Source: Adenanthera pavonina (lineage: Eukaryota; Streptophyta; Magnoliopsida; Fabales; Fabaceae). Taken from it: DNA of 64,000 nucleotides. A model generated the notes under the pieces. It ran no database searches. It was not told the origin of the DNA and saw nothing but the letters and a program-made list of their open reading frames with translations. Of this stretch, positions 24,791-38,088 are shown in pieces; position 1 is the stretch's first letter, and every line of letters starts with the position of its first letter. The stretch lies in the NCBI GenBank assembly GCA_026686845.1, contig JAIVEN010000013.1:16264001-16328000 (forward strand), read 5' to 3'. The position numbers and the translations under genes are program-made.

Positions 24791-27115
24791 ATTTGGGACC
24801 AAAAAATAAGAAATTATATTTTTACATCTAAGAATTATGAAAATTACATTTATATTCCTAATTTTAAAAAAATTACGTGGGAATGGAAGTAGAAAAGTCT
24901 TTGAAAAAAATTACACCTAATAACTTGAAAGTTTTCAAAATTATAAATTTGCCTTGGGTCAAGGATAATTTTTGTAAATTTGCAAAATTACTGTTAAAAT
25001 GAAGCTTTTGATGAGATGAGCCCAATAGCATATAGTACTGAGGATTAATATTTAAGGATAAAGAAATAATTAATACTAAAGGTTAAAAAGTATATTTATA
25101 CTGATAGATTTTTTTTTAACCTGCAAAAGCTAAAAAGTCAAAAAGAAAAGTAATTGGACACTACAAAAGGAACTTTTTAGAGATAGGATAATAAAGTAAT
25201 ACCAGACACAAGTTTACTTTATTCTTCCTGTACTAATAAAATAATTTTATATTGCAAAGGGTAACTTTACTGGTTGAGAATAAAGTAACTAACACAGAAC
25301 ATTACTGGACTGGAAAAATTATATAGTGTTTTGAAGATATTATCCCCTCATTTAGGATGCCACATGGTAGTCCATGTGACCAAGGTTAGCTAACTTGAGG
25401 TAGAAAGTAACCAAACCAAGCCAAGTAACCATGGTTAATGTGCCTATAAATACTCCCTCTTGCTTGGCTAAATTCACACATGAAACAAGAAGAAAAACTC
25501 TACCAAAATTGAGAGAGAAGAGGCAGTCAAGCTATAATATCTTAGAATTTTTCCTATGCTTAAGGCTAGATATTTTAAAAGTTATAAAGAATTTACAAAA
25601 ATAGACATACATTGTTTTACATAAAAAATGGTAAAAGAGTTAAATTTGGGGTTAAGGAAAATAAATTCAAAAATAATAATTTTATGGAAAGAAAAAGGGA
25701 AGAGGCAGTAGATGTAGGCTGAAAATGGGGAAAAGTTTAGGCATTTTGGGGAAATTATAGCTAAGTACCCAAAAGTTTTGAAAATTATATTTTTTTGCCC
25801 CAATTAAAGGAATATTTGAAATTATGCAATTTTTATGTCAAAATGAAGCTTGCATCAAGTCAAACCCAATGGTATAATGGCTTAAGGTTAACAGAATTTA
25901 TGTGAAGAAAAATTTCATGCTGAGTAATAAAAAGTGCACAGTACATGAAAAAGAGCATTGTGGGCCCCATAAAGGTAGATAAAGCAGGAAAATAGTATGC
26001 GGACCCCACATTTGGACTAAAATGCCCTCAAATTCATGCATAATCAGCAACATGTGATAAAATTACATTATTTAATATTTTATGTCATTTTCTTAAAGAA
26101 AATCAAGAAGTTTCAAGAAATAAAGATGACAAAATGTGATTAGTTTCATTTTTCTACATATACTCCCTCCTTAGCCAACCTTCACACATAAAAAAGAAGA
26201 GAAGAGAGGTCTAAAACATCCAAGAAAAAAGGAAAAAATGTGAAGAAGAAGGAGGGAGAAAGAAGAGAAAAAATTCAAGGAAAAATGGGTAAGAATTTTC
26301 TTGAACTCTGGTGTTTTTCATCAAGTTTTGGGTCATTTAGGGTTGGTTTTCTTGAGTTCCTCTTCTCCATCCTTGTTGCATAATTTGGTCTTGATATTTT
26401 TTTAGGAAAAAAAGTGGCATTATGCCATAGAGTTTTGGGAAATCATGAGACTATGCAAGAGAAACAAGTTTTGAAGGATTAGAAGCAAGTTTTGTAGATT
26501 TCATTTTTCCCTACTTATGCTCTGATTTTGATCAGACCTAGGGTAGAAAAAGAGTTGGATTTTCAATGATTTCATGTTAAAAATGGATTCCTTAGAACTG
26601 AAGTAGTTAAGAACATGTGTTGGACTCAAGAAAAGCTCAAAGATAAGCTAGGTGAAATTTTAGGGTTTGTGAAACTTTGTAAGATAACCCTTATTTGTAG
26701 TTGATTAAGTTGATATTGCATGATTTTTTAGGACTTTTGGGAGTTCAACAAAGCTAGTGGAAGCTTTGATTCCAACTGGAAAAGCTAAGAATTACATAAA
26801 AGGTAGTTGAGTTTATTTTATTGCAATATGTTATTCTTTATTATATCCATGATTATATCTTACTGCCATATTGTTCTCGTGTTATTTTGTGATTGGTTTT
26901 AGCTTTAAAATGAGGGGGTTTTGTTCCCTGGGATGTCCATTTTCTAAGAGAAAACTTTGCCTAAATTTTTACTTAACAATATGGTATGTTAATGATTTAT
27001 GTGATTATACGTGAAATATTTGTGAAACTTGAATGATATATTTGCATGAAATAAACTAGCTACTAAGATTTTCCTAAATCTTGCTCCCCAATCACTAACA
27101 TGATAGGTTCAAGTG

Positions 27116-27304
27116 ATGGAGAATCCTCCAAGAAGACAAGAAGCAAGGAGAAAGTTAATGAAGATTAAAGTTTTAGTTGAAATTGTGACTTACTTCTTTG
27201 CTATTATACATAAATTATTGTCTCAATTTATTAAGCTATGCTTCACTACCATCATGCTATTTTGTGTACCTTGTAATGTTAAGAACTTTGTTTGGGCTAT
27301 ATAA
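27116..27304 (+). CDS. LTR-internal small ORF, copy b
   Basis: Starts ATG 27116: MENPPRRQEARRKLMKIK, then a mostly hydrophobic stretch with YFFAIIHKLL and IKLCFTTIMLF. It aligns without gaps to copy a (15910-16059) over 49 codons, then runs on to 27304 because the shared stop is lost. Most differences within the hydrophobic part keep that character. It lies in the solo LTR at the same relative place as in the other copies. Function unknown. Confidence 0.5.
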   Translation: MENPPRRQEARRKLMKIKVLVEIVTYFFAIIHKLLSQFIKLCFTTIMLFCVPCNVKNFVWAI

Positions 27305-27369
27305 TCCTGCTATGTATTTAGTTTTGGAAGTTGGTATACAAATATGTCCAATATGCATACTTATTAGTC

Positions 27370-29239
27370 ATATGTGTTGAATCAAGAGTTTTGATGATGT
27401 TAAAACCAACACCCAAGAGCTTGGATTGAAGATATCAAAGAAGAACAAAGCTGGTTCAAGTGAAGATTAACTGAGTATATGTTGTTAGATCTTTTGTAGG
27501 ATCTTTAGTTTTTGATATAATTGGGTAAAAGATTTTGATTTGAAGAAAAGATGTTTTCAAACTTTGATTTTATGTTAAATCTTTGAACATTTGAAAAATA
27601 CCTTCAAATAGACGAAGGTTGAAAGTTTAAACTGAACTGTCAAGTTAGAAATTCGAACTTTGCCTTTGGAAATTCGAATTTCAAGCTAAAACTGAATAAG
27701 TCTGAAGAGACTGCTCTCTGTCAGACGAATTTTGGTTGTTCAAAATTCGAATTTTCATCTAGTCTGAAAAGAGGCCTTTGTAACAGACGAACTTCACACT
27801 TTCAAAATTCGAATTTTAAGTAAAATGAAGTTTGTAAAAATCAAAGAAATTCGTCTGAAACTATGATAAAGTGCATCTGAAATCAAAACGAAATTCAGTT
27901 TGAAAAATGCTCTCTGACAGACGAATTTTGAAGTTGCAACATTCGAATTTTCATATAAGTCTGAAAGATGCTTCTTTACAACAGACGAACTTTGAGTTCT
28001 CAAAATTCGAATTTCAAGCAAAACAAAATTTGAGAAAACTGAAGAAATTCGTCTGTAACTATGTTAAAGTTCATCTGAGATCAAAAGTGATTTAAGTTTC
28101 AAAACTGCTCTCTGACAGACGAACTTTGAACATTGAAATTCGAATTTCAGAAGCTAAGTTCTTAAGTCTATTTAAATGAAACATTGACATGCGAATGATA
28201 AGAACTTGCAACATTCGAATGACAAGATGAGTCTGAAAAGAGTTTCTCTGACAGACGAATTTTGCCTTTCCAAAATTCGAATTTCAAAGAAAGTTATCTA
28301 CTGTGGCCCTTTTTAGTTCAATGAACAGACGAATTTTGGGGATCCAAAATTCGAATTTCGAAGGCACTGTAGAAAATTGAAAACACTGTTCATACTTAAC
28401 CGAAAAACTTTCTTCTTGAAAAGTCGTTTGTCACATTGTGAAAATGTTTTGTAAGTTTCAAAATTCGAATTTCACTTTATGAACAGACGAACTTCGTGCT
28501 GTAACGTTGGAAGCTTTAATCTACGATTCCTTCGAAATTCGTCTGTTGGCCAACCGAAATTCGAATTTCAGTATGTCAGAAACATTAAATGCGGTTGGTA
28601 AACGGATAGTTTTTTCAGAGTAACCGTTGAATAACTTCTCCAACGGATAGATTTAGTCTCTAATGGATATTTGAGACCTAAATCTATAAATACAACATCA
28701 CTTGAAGTTATGGGTAACGAATCAAACTTGTATATACTGAATCTCTGCTGAATTTTCTTCTCAAAAGCTTTTACCCTCTTAACTTCCAGACTTGCACCAA
28801 AACTTTCATATCTACTCCTTTCAAGAGAGTTATTTCATTGTAATCAATCTACTCTTCATCTGGAAGATAGATTTACTTGTGAGGGATATTCACAAGGGGA
28901 TTGGGAAGCACACAGTGTAAGTGCTTGGAGAGTTTGAGAGAGCTCAGAAACAGAGCAAACTCGTGTACTGTGGCCTTTGCAAGAAGCCCATTGAAATTCT
29001 TGCTGTATAGTGGATAAATCCCAAGAGGTGTCTTGGGGACTGGATGTAGGTCAAGTGGAAGGACCGAACCAGGATAAATTACTGAGTCTTCTTCTCCCTA
29101 TCTTTACTTTTCAGCTTGCTCTGTTTTACGCATTGTTTTCATTATACTGTGATATCTTCACTTACTTCACTTTGTGCAGAAAAATTTCAATCTTCCCAAT
29201 TCACCCCCCTCTTGGGAAGTCAGCCTTGCTAACAATATG
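27370..29239 (+). mobile_element. Copia solo LTR (1860 bp), target duplication ATATG
   Basis: LTR 27375-29234, TGTTGAATCAAG to GCTAACA, flanked by ATATG on both sides (27370-27374, 29235-29239). Related to the E1 LTR. Has the best preserved motif pairs (for example AAATTCGAATTT at 27669, 27740, 27806, 28005 and 28349, each beside a GACGAA) and a TATA box near 28684. Left by recombination between the two LTRs of a full element. Confidence 0.95.
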
Positions 29240-30606
29240 GTTACTGTTCATTGAAAATTTATTTTTCTATATAAGTGTTATATATGATTCGAAATTAGGC
29301 AAAATATCTTTCTAAGGAGCTAAAGATCACTTAATTTGGATAAGTATACAACTAGTTATAAATTTTTGAAGATGGGTAGGAAAATCTAGAAAAATAGTTT
29401 TGACCAAAAGAATAGTAGAATTGGACGAATTTTCTGAAAGAATGGGCTCGATTTCCAGTTCTATATTTCTTCCATGTGGAAAATGTTTTTAGATATTTTT
29501 AGAGACTTGAATCATTCTCATATGATTTTTCTAAAATTAGTTATGATTTTTAAAAATTTAGCCAAGAAAATCAAATTACCAAACATTTGAATTTTTTCTC
29601 ATTTTATCTTTTGATGATTCAAGCATCTAAATGAGCTCATTGTAGCATCATATATGCTATTATACATGGGAAATAACATAAGAAAGTATGTTATGACACA
29701 AGTGAAGGACAACAAAGAGAAGGAAAAGAAAGGAGAAAAACCCAAGGAAAAATCGGTAAGAGCTAGTTCATGACTTTGATGATTTTTAGCGTAGTTCTTG
29801 GGTTGTATAAGCTAGTATCTATGAAATCTCCTCCTTAACAACCTTAGTCCAGTTTCATCCTAAGCTTGTTTGGGTGTGGGGAGTTGTTTTAAAACCATAA
29901 AATTGTGATTAAGTATGAGATTTTGTAAAAAGAAGCAAGTATAGCATGATTTGAGCAAGTCTTGAGAAAAGCAAATTTCCCTTCCTTTAGGGCTGATTTT
30001 GGCCAGGCCAAAAGTGTGTCTTAGAGTGAGAATTTCATAGCTTTGTTGTCAAAATGGATTCTCCATGGCCAAAAACCTTAAGAACAAGCATATGCTTCAT
30101 GGTATAGGCTAAGATAGACAAATTGAATAATTAAAGGTTTTAAAAGTTCCATTTGAACCATATGTATTATACTATGGAATCAGTGGTTTGAGCCATTATT
30201 CAATGTTATCTAGGGACTTGAGGAAGCTTGGGGAAGTTTGTGCAACCATTGGAAGTATAATGTATAGCTAAGGGAAGTCAACAAGGTAGCTAAATTTATA
30301 ATCTTGCTTTATGTTCTATCATTGTTTTTCCTGTGATCATATTGTGTTCCAATATTGCAATTATGTTTTCTCTGACTAGTTTTGGCTACAATATAAGGGG
30401 TTTTATTCATTGGGATATTCATTTTCTAAGCCATTATGCTGCCGAAATTTTTATGATTTATATGGCAATTTATTGTTTAATGTGATTTTAAGTGATTAAA
30501 GTGATTGTTGTGTGAGATGATTGACTTGAATGCATGAATTATAACTTGCTACTGAGATTGTCCTAATCTCATCCCCTCAAGTATCACAACATTTTAGATT
30601 CTAAAA

Positions 30607-30755
30607 ATGGCAATACCACCAAGAAGCAAAGGGCAAGGAGAAGGCTATGAATGATTAACTTCGTTATTGCCATTGCCACTCGTTTTTTTGCAATTTTATG
30701 TAAAATCTTATATGAATTTATAAAATGGTTCTTTGCTGCCATTATACTATTTTAG
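30607..30755 (+). pseudogene. LTR-internal small ORF, copy c (one base missing)
   Basis: ATG 30607, MAIPPR, then a single-base deletion in AGAAGCAAAG. Restoring register shows the same Arg-rich run, MINFVIA, FFAILCKIL and a TAG at the same place as the copy a stop. A TTG to TGA change breaks it again. Total length 149 bases against 150 in copy a. Confidence 0.5.
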
Positions 30756-31359
30756 GTCTCCTATGATGTTATGAACAAGCTATGATCAAGAATGGACAAG
30801 TTTGGAGGATGAATGTAATGTAAATATTCACTTTTCCATTATAATAGCATATTCTGGCCATTTTTTAACCTGATGATTTCATGGCCACTGTTTATTCATA
30901 ATGTGAAATAATATATGTGTTATATATTTCTAAAAACTAGACATATAGGTTTTTTAGAAAGCCAAAGAACACACAAATTGTACATCTATTTGATTTATTA
31001 TGAATTTTTTAATTTAGGCTAGAAAATTTGAAACATGGACCATTTGTATAGTATACTTTTAAGCATTAAATTGTATAAATTGGCAGGGTTAAACCTTAGA
31101 TTCATATTTTCCTCGTGTAGAGAATGTTTTCAACTTCATATAGACACTTGAATCACATTGAAACAATTTCTCTAGAATTAATTATGATTTTTCAAAGTTC
31201 ATCAAGAAAACTTTAGAACCAATTGAATAGTAACTTCATTTTCTCTATTTTATCCAATACGGTTTCTATGACGATTTAAGCCTCTAATATGAGTTATTTG
31301 GACATTAAATATGCTATACTACTTGGGAAAATGTATGATAAAGTAAGGTGTTATACTTT

Positions 31360-31371
31360 TGGTATTAGAGC
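31360..31371 (+). other. Primer binding site of gypsy G1
   Basis: TGGTATTAGAGC, one mismatch from the Met-tRNA site, five bases after the G1 LTR end. Confidence 0.85.
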
Positions 31372-32257
31372 TAAGGATTCGGGCAATGGAATGTTTGAAT
31401 CTTTAAATATAGTTATTATTCCTTTTGAGATAGAATAACTAACTGTATTTGCTATTGTTTTGTGATGACAGGAGAAGATGCCATCATCAGGACATAGTAG
31501 AGACTCTAATCATTAGGATAGACTCTACTTGGATTAGGGTGAGAGTATAGGCTCTAGAAGTACTTTGGAGGAGAAGAGGGATGTGAATTCCGGAGAAGGT
31601 ACCTCATAACCATGTCAAGAGCCAATAGCAATTGTACCCCTATGATCAGTCCTAGCACCATCTGCACCTCCTTTACCCCATGATTATGAAGGAATAATAG
31701 AAGAGGAAAATGTTGATTATGAGGTGGACTTTATGCTAAATCCTGAGAACAGTATTGACAAACCTTGCAATGATAAGCACTTAATATACAGGATAGCAAG
31801 AAGAAGTTTCACAGAAAGTGCTAAGTATTGTTCAAGTCCTGATCAGATTCCTACATTTATCAGGAAGGTGGTACAAGTTAAGTAGTTTTTCACCTGTCAA
31901 AAAGGCTATGGATTGACACTGTAGTTGGGCAGATTCCTACAAATGCTTTTTGGATAATAATCAAGGCTAAGATGGAAGGATAAGAGTTTTCATGTCTTGA
32001 ACATTGTGTTAAAGCTTACACAATTGAGGGCAATGTACGAGCTAAGAAGCTAAGGTGCAAGAGGCCTAGACCACTGCCTGATGATGCTGAGTTTGTCCAA
32101 CCATATGATGATGGTGAGAGGTTACTAAAGATGGTGACCAAGTTAAGCTATTGAGAATCCTAAATGCTAACTTTCATTGATGCAATCAATGATGCCAGGT
32201 ATTATTGGGAAAGGAAAGAACAACATTACTACAAGTACTACCATAAAAATGAGAATA

Positions 32258-32345
32258 GTTGACATTTTTTTTTACTTTTATTGGCATTTCAGAAATGCCA
32301 ACTATTCCAATGCTGATTAAAAAGGAGAGACTTTAGTTGGCCTTT
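32258..32345. repeat. C1 left subterminal palindromes
   Basis: TTGGCATTT-AGAAATGCCAACT hairpin and related copies, cut on the right by the end of E3. Confidence 0.65.
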
Positions 32346-33120
32346 GTGAAAATTTGAACTTCGAGCAGTTAACAGTTAAACCGTTCAGCAAAGTTTACTG
32401 ATAGACGAATTTTCTTCTAAAAGTTCATCTGACAGTGGCCTGGTTCAATCAACATAGGATGAACAGATGAACTTTGTTTCAACAAAGTTCGAATTTTGAA
32501 GAGCAAACACCAAGCAGCAATCAAAGCAGCAACTAACAGAAGAATTATGCATATTAAACTTCATCTTTCAAGGATTCAACATTAAGAGCATGTTTCAACA
32601 GATGAATTTTAAATCAGAAATTCGAATTTCTTTGTTTTGTAAAGGTTTTCCAACTTTCGTATGTTAAGAAATAATCATTTGTACAAACATCATGTTGGAG
32701 AAACATAACTTTGAAATTTTTACTTTTGAAAATTTGAACTTTCAAAGGCCAACAGACAAATTTCGAGGCATCACCGAGAACTGTTCCAATGTATAACAGG
32801 CTGAAGTTCATCTGTTGGGCATCCAAATTCAAATGTTGACCAAGCTGACTTGTTCAAAAACATAGTTTATCAAGGAAATTCGTCTAACACACACTTAAGA
32901 TACGAATTTCATCTTTAAAAATTTACAGAATGGATCCAGAAACTCAGAATTTTTGCCATTTTCTTCACTTTTTGATTGTTCCATTCTAGAGTGCTCCATT
33001 TTTCAGATTTATTTTCGTTGAATCTCATGAGGAGCGCCTGCAACTTAAAGTAAATTCACTCCAATGCTAAAGTTAGAATTGATTTAGTGTTAGAAAATCT
33101 AAAATAGAATTGCATACGGA
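32345..33120 (-). repeat. Internal motif array of E3, truncated
   Basis: Equivalent of 6066-6840. Motifs such as GACGAATTT and AAATTCGAATTT near 32405, 32500, 32620 and 32880. Ends at the point matching E1 position about 6840. Confidence 0.6.
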
Positions 33121-33125
33121 TCAAC

Positions 33126-36100
33126 TTACAGTTCATTGGGATTTACCATACCCAATTCTCTCCTGATTTTGCAATGTCTATCTTCTGAAAGAGGCTTTGT
33201 TAAAATATCAGCAACTTGATCCTCTGTTGGGATGTATTTTAGTCTGATTTCTCCTTTCAAAATATGATCCCTTGTGAAGTGGTGCCTAACTTTAATATGT
33301 TTTGTCCTTGAATGCATGACAGGATTCTTTATGATATTAATGGTACTTTGGTTGTCACACATGATTGGTATTTCCTTCATCTCAACCTCAAGATCTTCAA
33401 GCTGTTGTTTCATCCAAATGATTTGGGCACAACAGCTTCCAGCTGCAACATATTCAGCCTCTGCTATGGATAAGGCCACACTGTTTTGCTTCTTGCTAAA
33501 CCATGAAACCAAGGATCCTCCAAGAAGCTGACATGTTCCTCTTGTGCTTTTTCTGTTAGTTTTGGATCCTGCAAAGTTAACAACAGTGTATCCTTTGAGA
33601 TCTTCTTCATTGCCCTTTGGATACCATAGACCCATCTGTGAAGTTCCAATAAGATATCTGAAGATACGCTTCACAGCAGTTGCATGGGTTTCCTTAGGAC
33701 ATGACTGGAATCTTGCACACATGCAGACACTAAACATGATGTCAAGTTTGCTAGCAGTTAGGTACAGTAGGGATCCAATTATTCTTCTGTACTGGGTTAT
33801 GTCAAATATTTTCCCTTTCTCGTCCATATCCTGTTTGGTTGTAGTAGCCATAGGTGTTCCCATTGGCTTAGCATTTTCCATTCCAAACTTCTTTAGCAAT
33901 TCCTTCAGATACTTGGATTGGTTGAGGAAGATACCATCATCACACTGCCTGATTTGTAATCCAAGGAAGAAGTTGAGTTCACCTATCATGGACATTTCAA
34001 ATTCTCCCTGCATTAGCTTAGAAAAATTCTTGCAAAGAGATTCATTAGTAGCACCAAATATAATATCATCAACATAGATTTGAATAATAAGTAAATCTTT
34101 ATTTTCTTTCTTAGTGAATAAAGTTGTATCTACTTTTCCTCTGTTGAACCCTTTTTCAGTTAGAAAATTACTTAATCTTTCATACCATGCTCTAGGGGCT
34201 TGTTTTAAACCATAAAGAGCTTTCTTCAGTTTATAAACATGGTTTGGTTTTGCAGTCCTCAAAACCCGGAGATTTATCTACATAAACCTCTTCCTTGATA
34301 TATCCATTTAGAAAAGCACTTTTCACATCCATTTGATGCAACAAAATATTTTTAATTCATGCATATGCTAATAGAATTCTAATTGCTTTTAATCTAGCTA
34401 CTGGAGCAAAGGTTTCTTCAAAATCAATACCTTCTTCTTGATTATATCCTTTAGCAACTAGTCTAGCTTTATTTCTGATAATTGATCCTGATTCATCAAG
34501 TTTATTTCTAAAAACCCATTTGGTACCAATGACAGGATATTTTTTGGGTCTAGGCACTAAATCCCAAACTTGATTTCTTTCAAACTGATTTAATTCATCT
34601 TGCATAGCCAAAATCCAGTATTCATCAGTTAAGGCTTCCTCAGTACATTTAGGTTCAATTTGTGAGATGAAAGCACAATTAATCATTTGATCCCTTAACT
34701 GTTTTCTGGTTCTAACTCTCTCTTGAACATTCCCTATCACATGATCAACAGGATGATTCCTTTGATATCTCCAAGCTCTAGGGAGTTCTTGAGACATTTC
34801 CTCATTATTTTCTTGTTCAAAATCTCTCTCTTGAATATCTTCCTCTATGTTGATAGATTCAAATATTTTTGGAGGTTCAATTTTACCTTCATTAGAGATA
34901 TCTAACTTTTCAAAGTTTGAGACAAGATCATCCTCATCAGTAGCATGTTTGGAACCAGTTTCATTTTCAATAAATACTATATGCACAGATTTTTCAACTA
35001 ATTTAGACTTTTTATTGAAAACTCTATATGCTTTACTCTTACTAGAATAGCCCTGAAATATACCTTCATCAGATTTGACATCAAACTTACCTAGATTCTC
35101 CTTTCCATTATTGTGGATGAAACACTTGCAGCCGAACACATGGAGATGTGAGAGATTTGGCTTTCTTCCTTTGTATAGTTCGTAAGGAGTCTTCCCAAGG
35201 ATTGGTCTGATATAGGCTCTGTTTATGATGTAGCTTGTTGTATTCACCGCATCAGCCCAAAATACTTGAGAAAGTTCCCTTTCATTCAGCATAGCTCTGG
35301 CCATCTCTCCAATTGTTCTGTTCTTCCTTTCCACAACTCCATTCTATTGAGGAGTTCTTGGAGCTGAGAAGTTATGATCAATTCCATGCTCATTACAATA
35401 CTCTAGAAAGTATGAGTTCTCAAATTCTCCTCCATGATCTGACTTGATATACATAATGGAAATACCCTTATCATTTTGCACTTTCTTGGCTAAGGTAACA
35501 AATGCATCAAAGGTATCACTTTTAGAGGAAAGAAATAATGTCCACGTAAATCTAGAATAATCATCCACAATTACAAGAACATACAGATTTCCACTAATGC
35601 TTTTTACTCTAGATGGGCCAATTAAATCCATATGTAGTAGTTCTAGTGGTCTAGTTGTGGTGACTACGTTTTTGGGTTTAAAGGAAGATTTAGTTTGTTT
35701 TCCTCTTAGGCATGCATCACATTCTTTGTCCTTTTCAAAAGTAATTTTCGGTAGGCCAGTGACTAACTCATTTTTAACCAATTTTGAAAGCTGATTCATA
35801 TTAACATGAGCTAATCTTCTATGCCACAACTAACTATCATTGTCCTGACTAATCAAGCAAACAGAATCAACGGGAGGAAGTTCATCAAGATCAATAGTAT
35901 AGCAGTTACCATCCCTTTGAGCTTTGAGAATTACTTTGTGATCACTTTTTCTGATAACTAGGAAAAATTTTGAGTCAAACAATACCCAGTTTCCTTTGTC
36001 ACATGTTTGGCTGACACTCAGCAGATTGTGGTTGAGGCCAATTACAAACAGCACCTATTCAATGGATGTTTCAAGATTCTTACCCACAATGCCAATGCCA

Positions 36101-36267
36101 ACTATTCTGCTATATTGATCACCTCCAAAGGTCACCTTTCCTCCTTTCTTGTCTCTAAGGCTGATGAACTTCTCCTTATCACCGGTCATGTGACTTGAGC
36201 AGGCACTGTCCATGTACCATTTATTATTCTTTCTAGCTTTGAGACATACCTGCAAAACAAAGTTCAT
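33126..36267 (-). pseudogene. pol: Copia pol of E3, few breaks
   Basis: Starts ATG 36267 (MNFVLQVC), which overlaps the gag stop by the four bases ATGA. Protease WYMDSACSSHMTGD, then RRLAHVNMNQ, CDACLRGKQ, integrase D (LHMDLIG), D (KSDHGGEF) and E (VERKNR near 35330). Reverse transcriptase has YVDDIIFGAT; RNase H ends RRELGMVNPNEL, TAA at 33126. Breaks seen: stops near 36055, 35828, 35342 (CAG/CAA-type to TAG) and 34355, plus a one-base shift near 34265. Order PR-IN-RT-RH confirms copia. Long open stretches (for example 33126-34262 and 34357-35334) show it is younger than E1 and E2. Confidence 0.92.
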
Positions 36268-38033
36268 GTTTTCTTTTTAGGTACTCAGATCTGCTTGGGT
36301 CCTTTTCTGTCAGTAGTCTTTTCCCTAGATACAGATGTACCTTTGGGAATCCATTTAACCTTCCTGTCAAGTCCATTTTTCTTTAAAGCACATAAACTGG
36401 AAATATGTCCCTTCTTCTTACAAAAGTGATAGATGTTAAAGGGATTGCTGGATTGAGAAGTAGGAAAAAAACAATGCAGATAATATTTTTGTTTTGCATG
36501 CCTTGGTTGATTATATGATTTAATGTGATGTGACATATGATCTTTGCACAAAATGTCATTCTGATTTTTCTTCTTAATCTTTTCTTTGACAGCACAAGGA
36601 TCATAGCCAAGTCCAGCCTTTCCATGTGATATTCTTTGGCTTCCTATTAAAGCAAACAACATATCTTTACCTCTAGTAAGCCTAGACATGCTTTTCACTA
36701 GATATTCATTGGTTTGCTTTAGTTTAATGCATGATTTCTAGCAAATAGATTCAGTAATAGGTAGAGGAGCAATTTCAGAAATGTTGCATTAAGATTCTAG
36801 TTTGTTAATCTTTTTCTTAGCTTGCTTCAATTCTTTAGCAACCTTAACAAACTCATCATACAGCTTATGAAATGCATCCAGCAGTTCAGAATATGAAGGT
36901 TCAGATTTATATACCTCATCTTCTTGATCACTACTGCATGGGATTTTAGCTTCTTCAGAGGCAAGTGCCATCAGACAGATGTTGGCAATTTCATCTTCAT
37001 CATCTTCTTCTTCATCTGAGCTGTTACCCCATATTGATGAGATGTAAGCTCTTTTCTTCTTGCCTTTGTCTGCAGCTTTCTTTTCCTTTTCTTGCTTCTT
37101 GAGAAATTGTGGACAATCCCATTTGATATGTCCCTGCTTTTTGCATTCATAGCAAGTGATAGGCTCTTTTGCTTCCCTCTTGCTATCTCCAGCTGCTCCT
37201 TTCTTGAAGATTTTCTTGTTTTTCTTTTTGCTGTAGAGTCTTCCAAATTTTCTGACAATCATATCTAGAGTTTCTTCATCGAATTCCTCTTCATCGTCAG
37301 ATTCTTCTTCTTTTTCCTCAGCAACTTTGAGAGCAAGAGCTTTCTTCTTTCTGTCTTGTCCAGCTTCCTTGAGAGCCTTCATTTTTCCTTCATACTCCTC
37401 GAGGCTGTCAAAGAGAGCTACGATAGAGGCCATTGATTCTCCACTGGCTTCCTCTATTACTGTTACTTTGGGTTGCCATTCCAAAGGGAGAGCTCTTAGG
37501 ATCTTTCTTACTTTTTCTGTTTGAGTATACTCCTTTCCCAAGCTCTTTAGTTGATTCACAATAAGGGTGAATCTCTTATGTAGCTCTCTTACATTCTCTC
37601 CTTCAGCCATTCTGAAGCTTTCATATTCTTCTATGCATGTATTTAGTTTATTTTCCCTGACTCCAGTTGTTCCTTCATGAGCAATTTGCAGGGTGTCCCA
37701 CATTTCCTTAGCAGTGGAGCATTGAGAGACTCTGTAGAATTTGTCTTGATTCAAAGCACTGACCAAACAGTGTTTTGCCTTGAAGTTCAACAAGACTCTT
37801 CTTCTATCTTCCTCATTCCATTTAGCTTCTGGCTTCTCATTGTATTTTCCATCATCTTCCAAAGCCATTGGAACAAAATTTCCCTTCTGAATGACTGACC
37901 AGATGTCCAGATCAATTGACTGGAGATAGATTTGTATTCTCATCTTCCAGTACCCCTAGTGTTCTCCATTGAAGCCAGGTGGTTTATTTATGTTGTTGCC
38001 TTCTAGTAATAAGCTTTCTCCAAAGCCAGCCAT
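36264..38033 (-). pseudogene. gag: Copia gag of E3, few breaks
   Basis: Starts ATG 38033 (MAGFGES). An open stretch of 384 codons (36789-37943) carries the gag core, a Lys/Glu-rich middle and an intact zinc knuckle CYECKKQGHIKWDC (about 37112-37154). A second knuckle-like HFCKKKGHISSLC follows near 36400. Stops near 37958 and 36787 (Gln- or Tyr-type codons), another TGG to TGA near 36286; natural stop TGA 36264-36266. It would form the particle shell and bind element RNA. Good template for reading the more damaged E1 gag. Confidence 0.9.
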
Positions 38034-38074
38034 TTTAATTCCCGGATTGTGAAATCCTTTGATTGGGAATCCGG

Positions 38075-38086
38075 GCTCTGATACCA
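38075..38086 (-). other. Primer binding site of E3
   Basis: Complement TGGTATCAGAGC, two bases inside the LTR end. Confidence 0.95.
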
Positions 38087-38088
38087 CT

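Larger units (their letters stand above)
25528..29703 (+). mobile_element. Gypsy solo LTR inside the G1 LTR
   Basis: Starts TATAATATC (from TGTAATATC) at 25533, ends TTATGACA at 29698. Flanks CAAGC (25528-25532) and CAAGT (29699-29703) are a target duplication with one mismatch. Without the nested copia LTR it is about 2.3 kb. The bases on both sides join into one continuous G1 LTR. Confidence 0.8.
24800..31355 (+). repeat. 5' LTR of gypsy element G1, 5'-truncated and split
   Basis: Two parts, 24800-25532 and 29704-31355, together about 2.4 kb, interrupted by a solo LTR. The first 150 bases or so are missing compared with 50662-53212. TATA-like CCTATAAATACTCCC near 25442. The end reads GGTGTTATA (normally GTGTTACA), with a primer site five bases later. 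Confidence 0.8.

Noticed and set aside
33274..34077. Plus-strand open frames of 85 and 177 codons
   Set aside because: They are antisense to the E3 reverse transcriptase/RNase H; no own motif.
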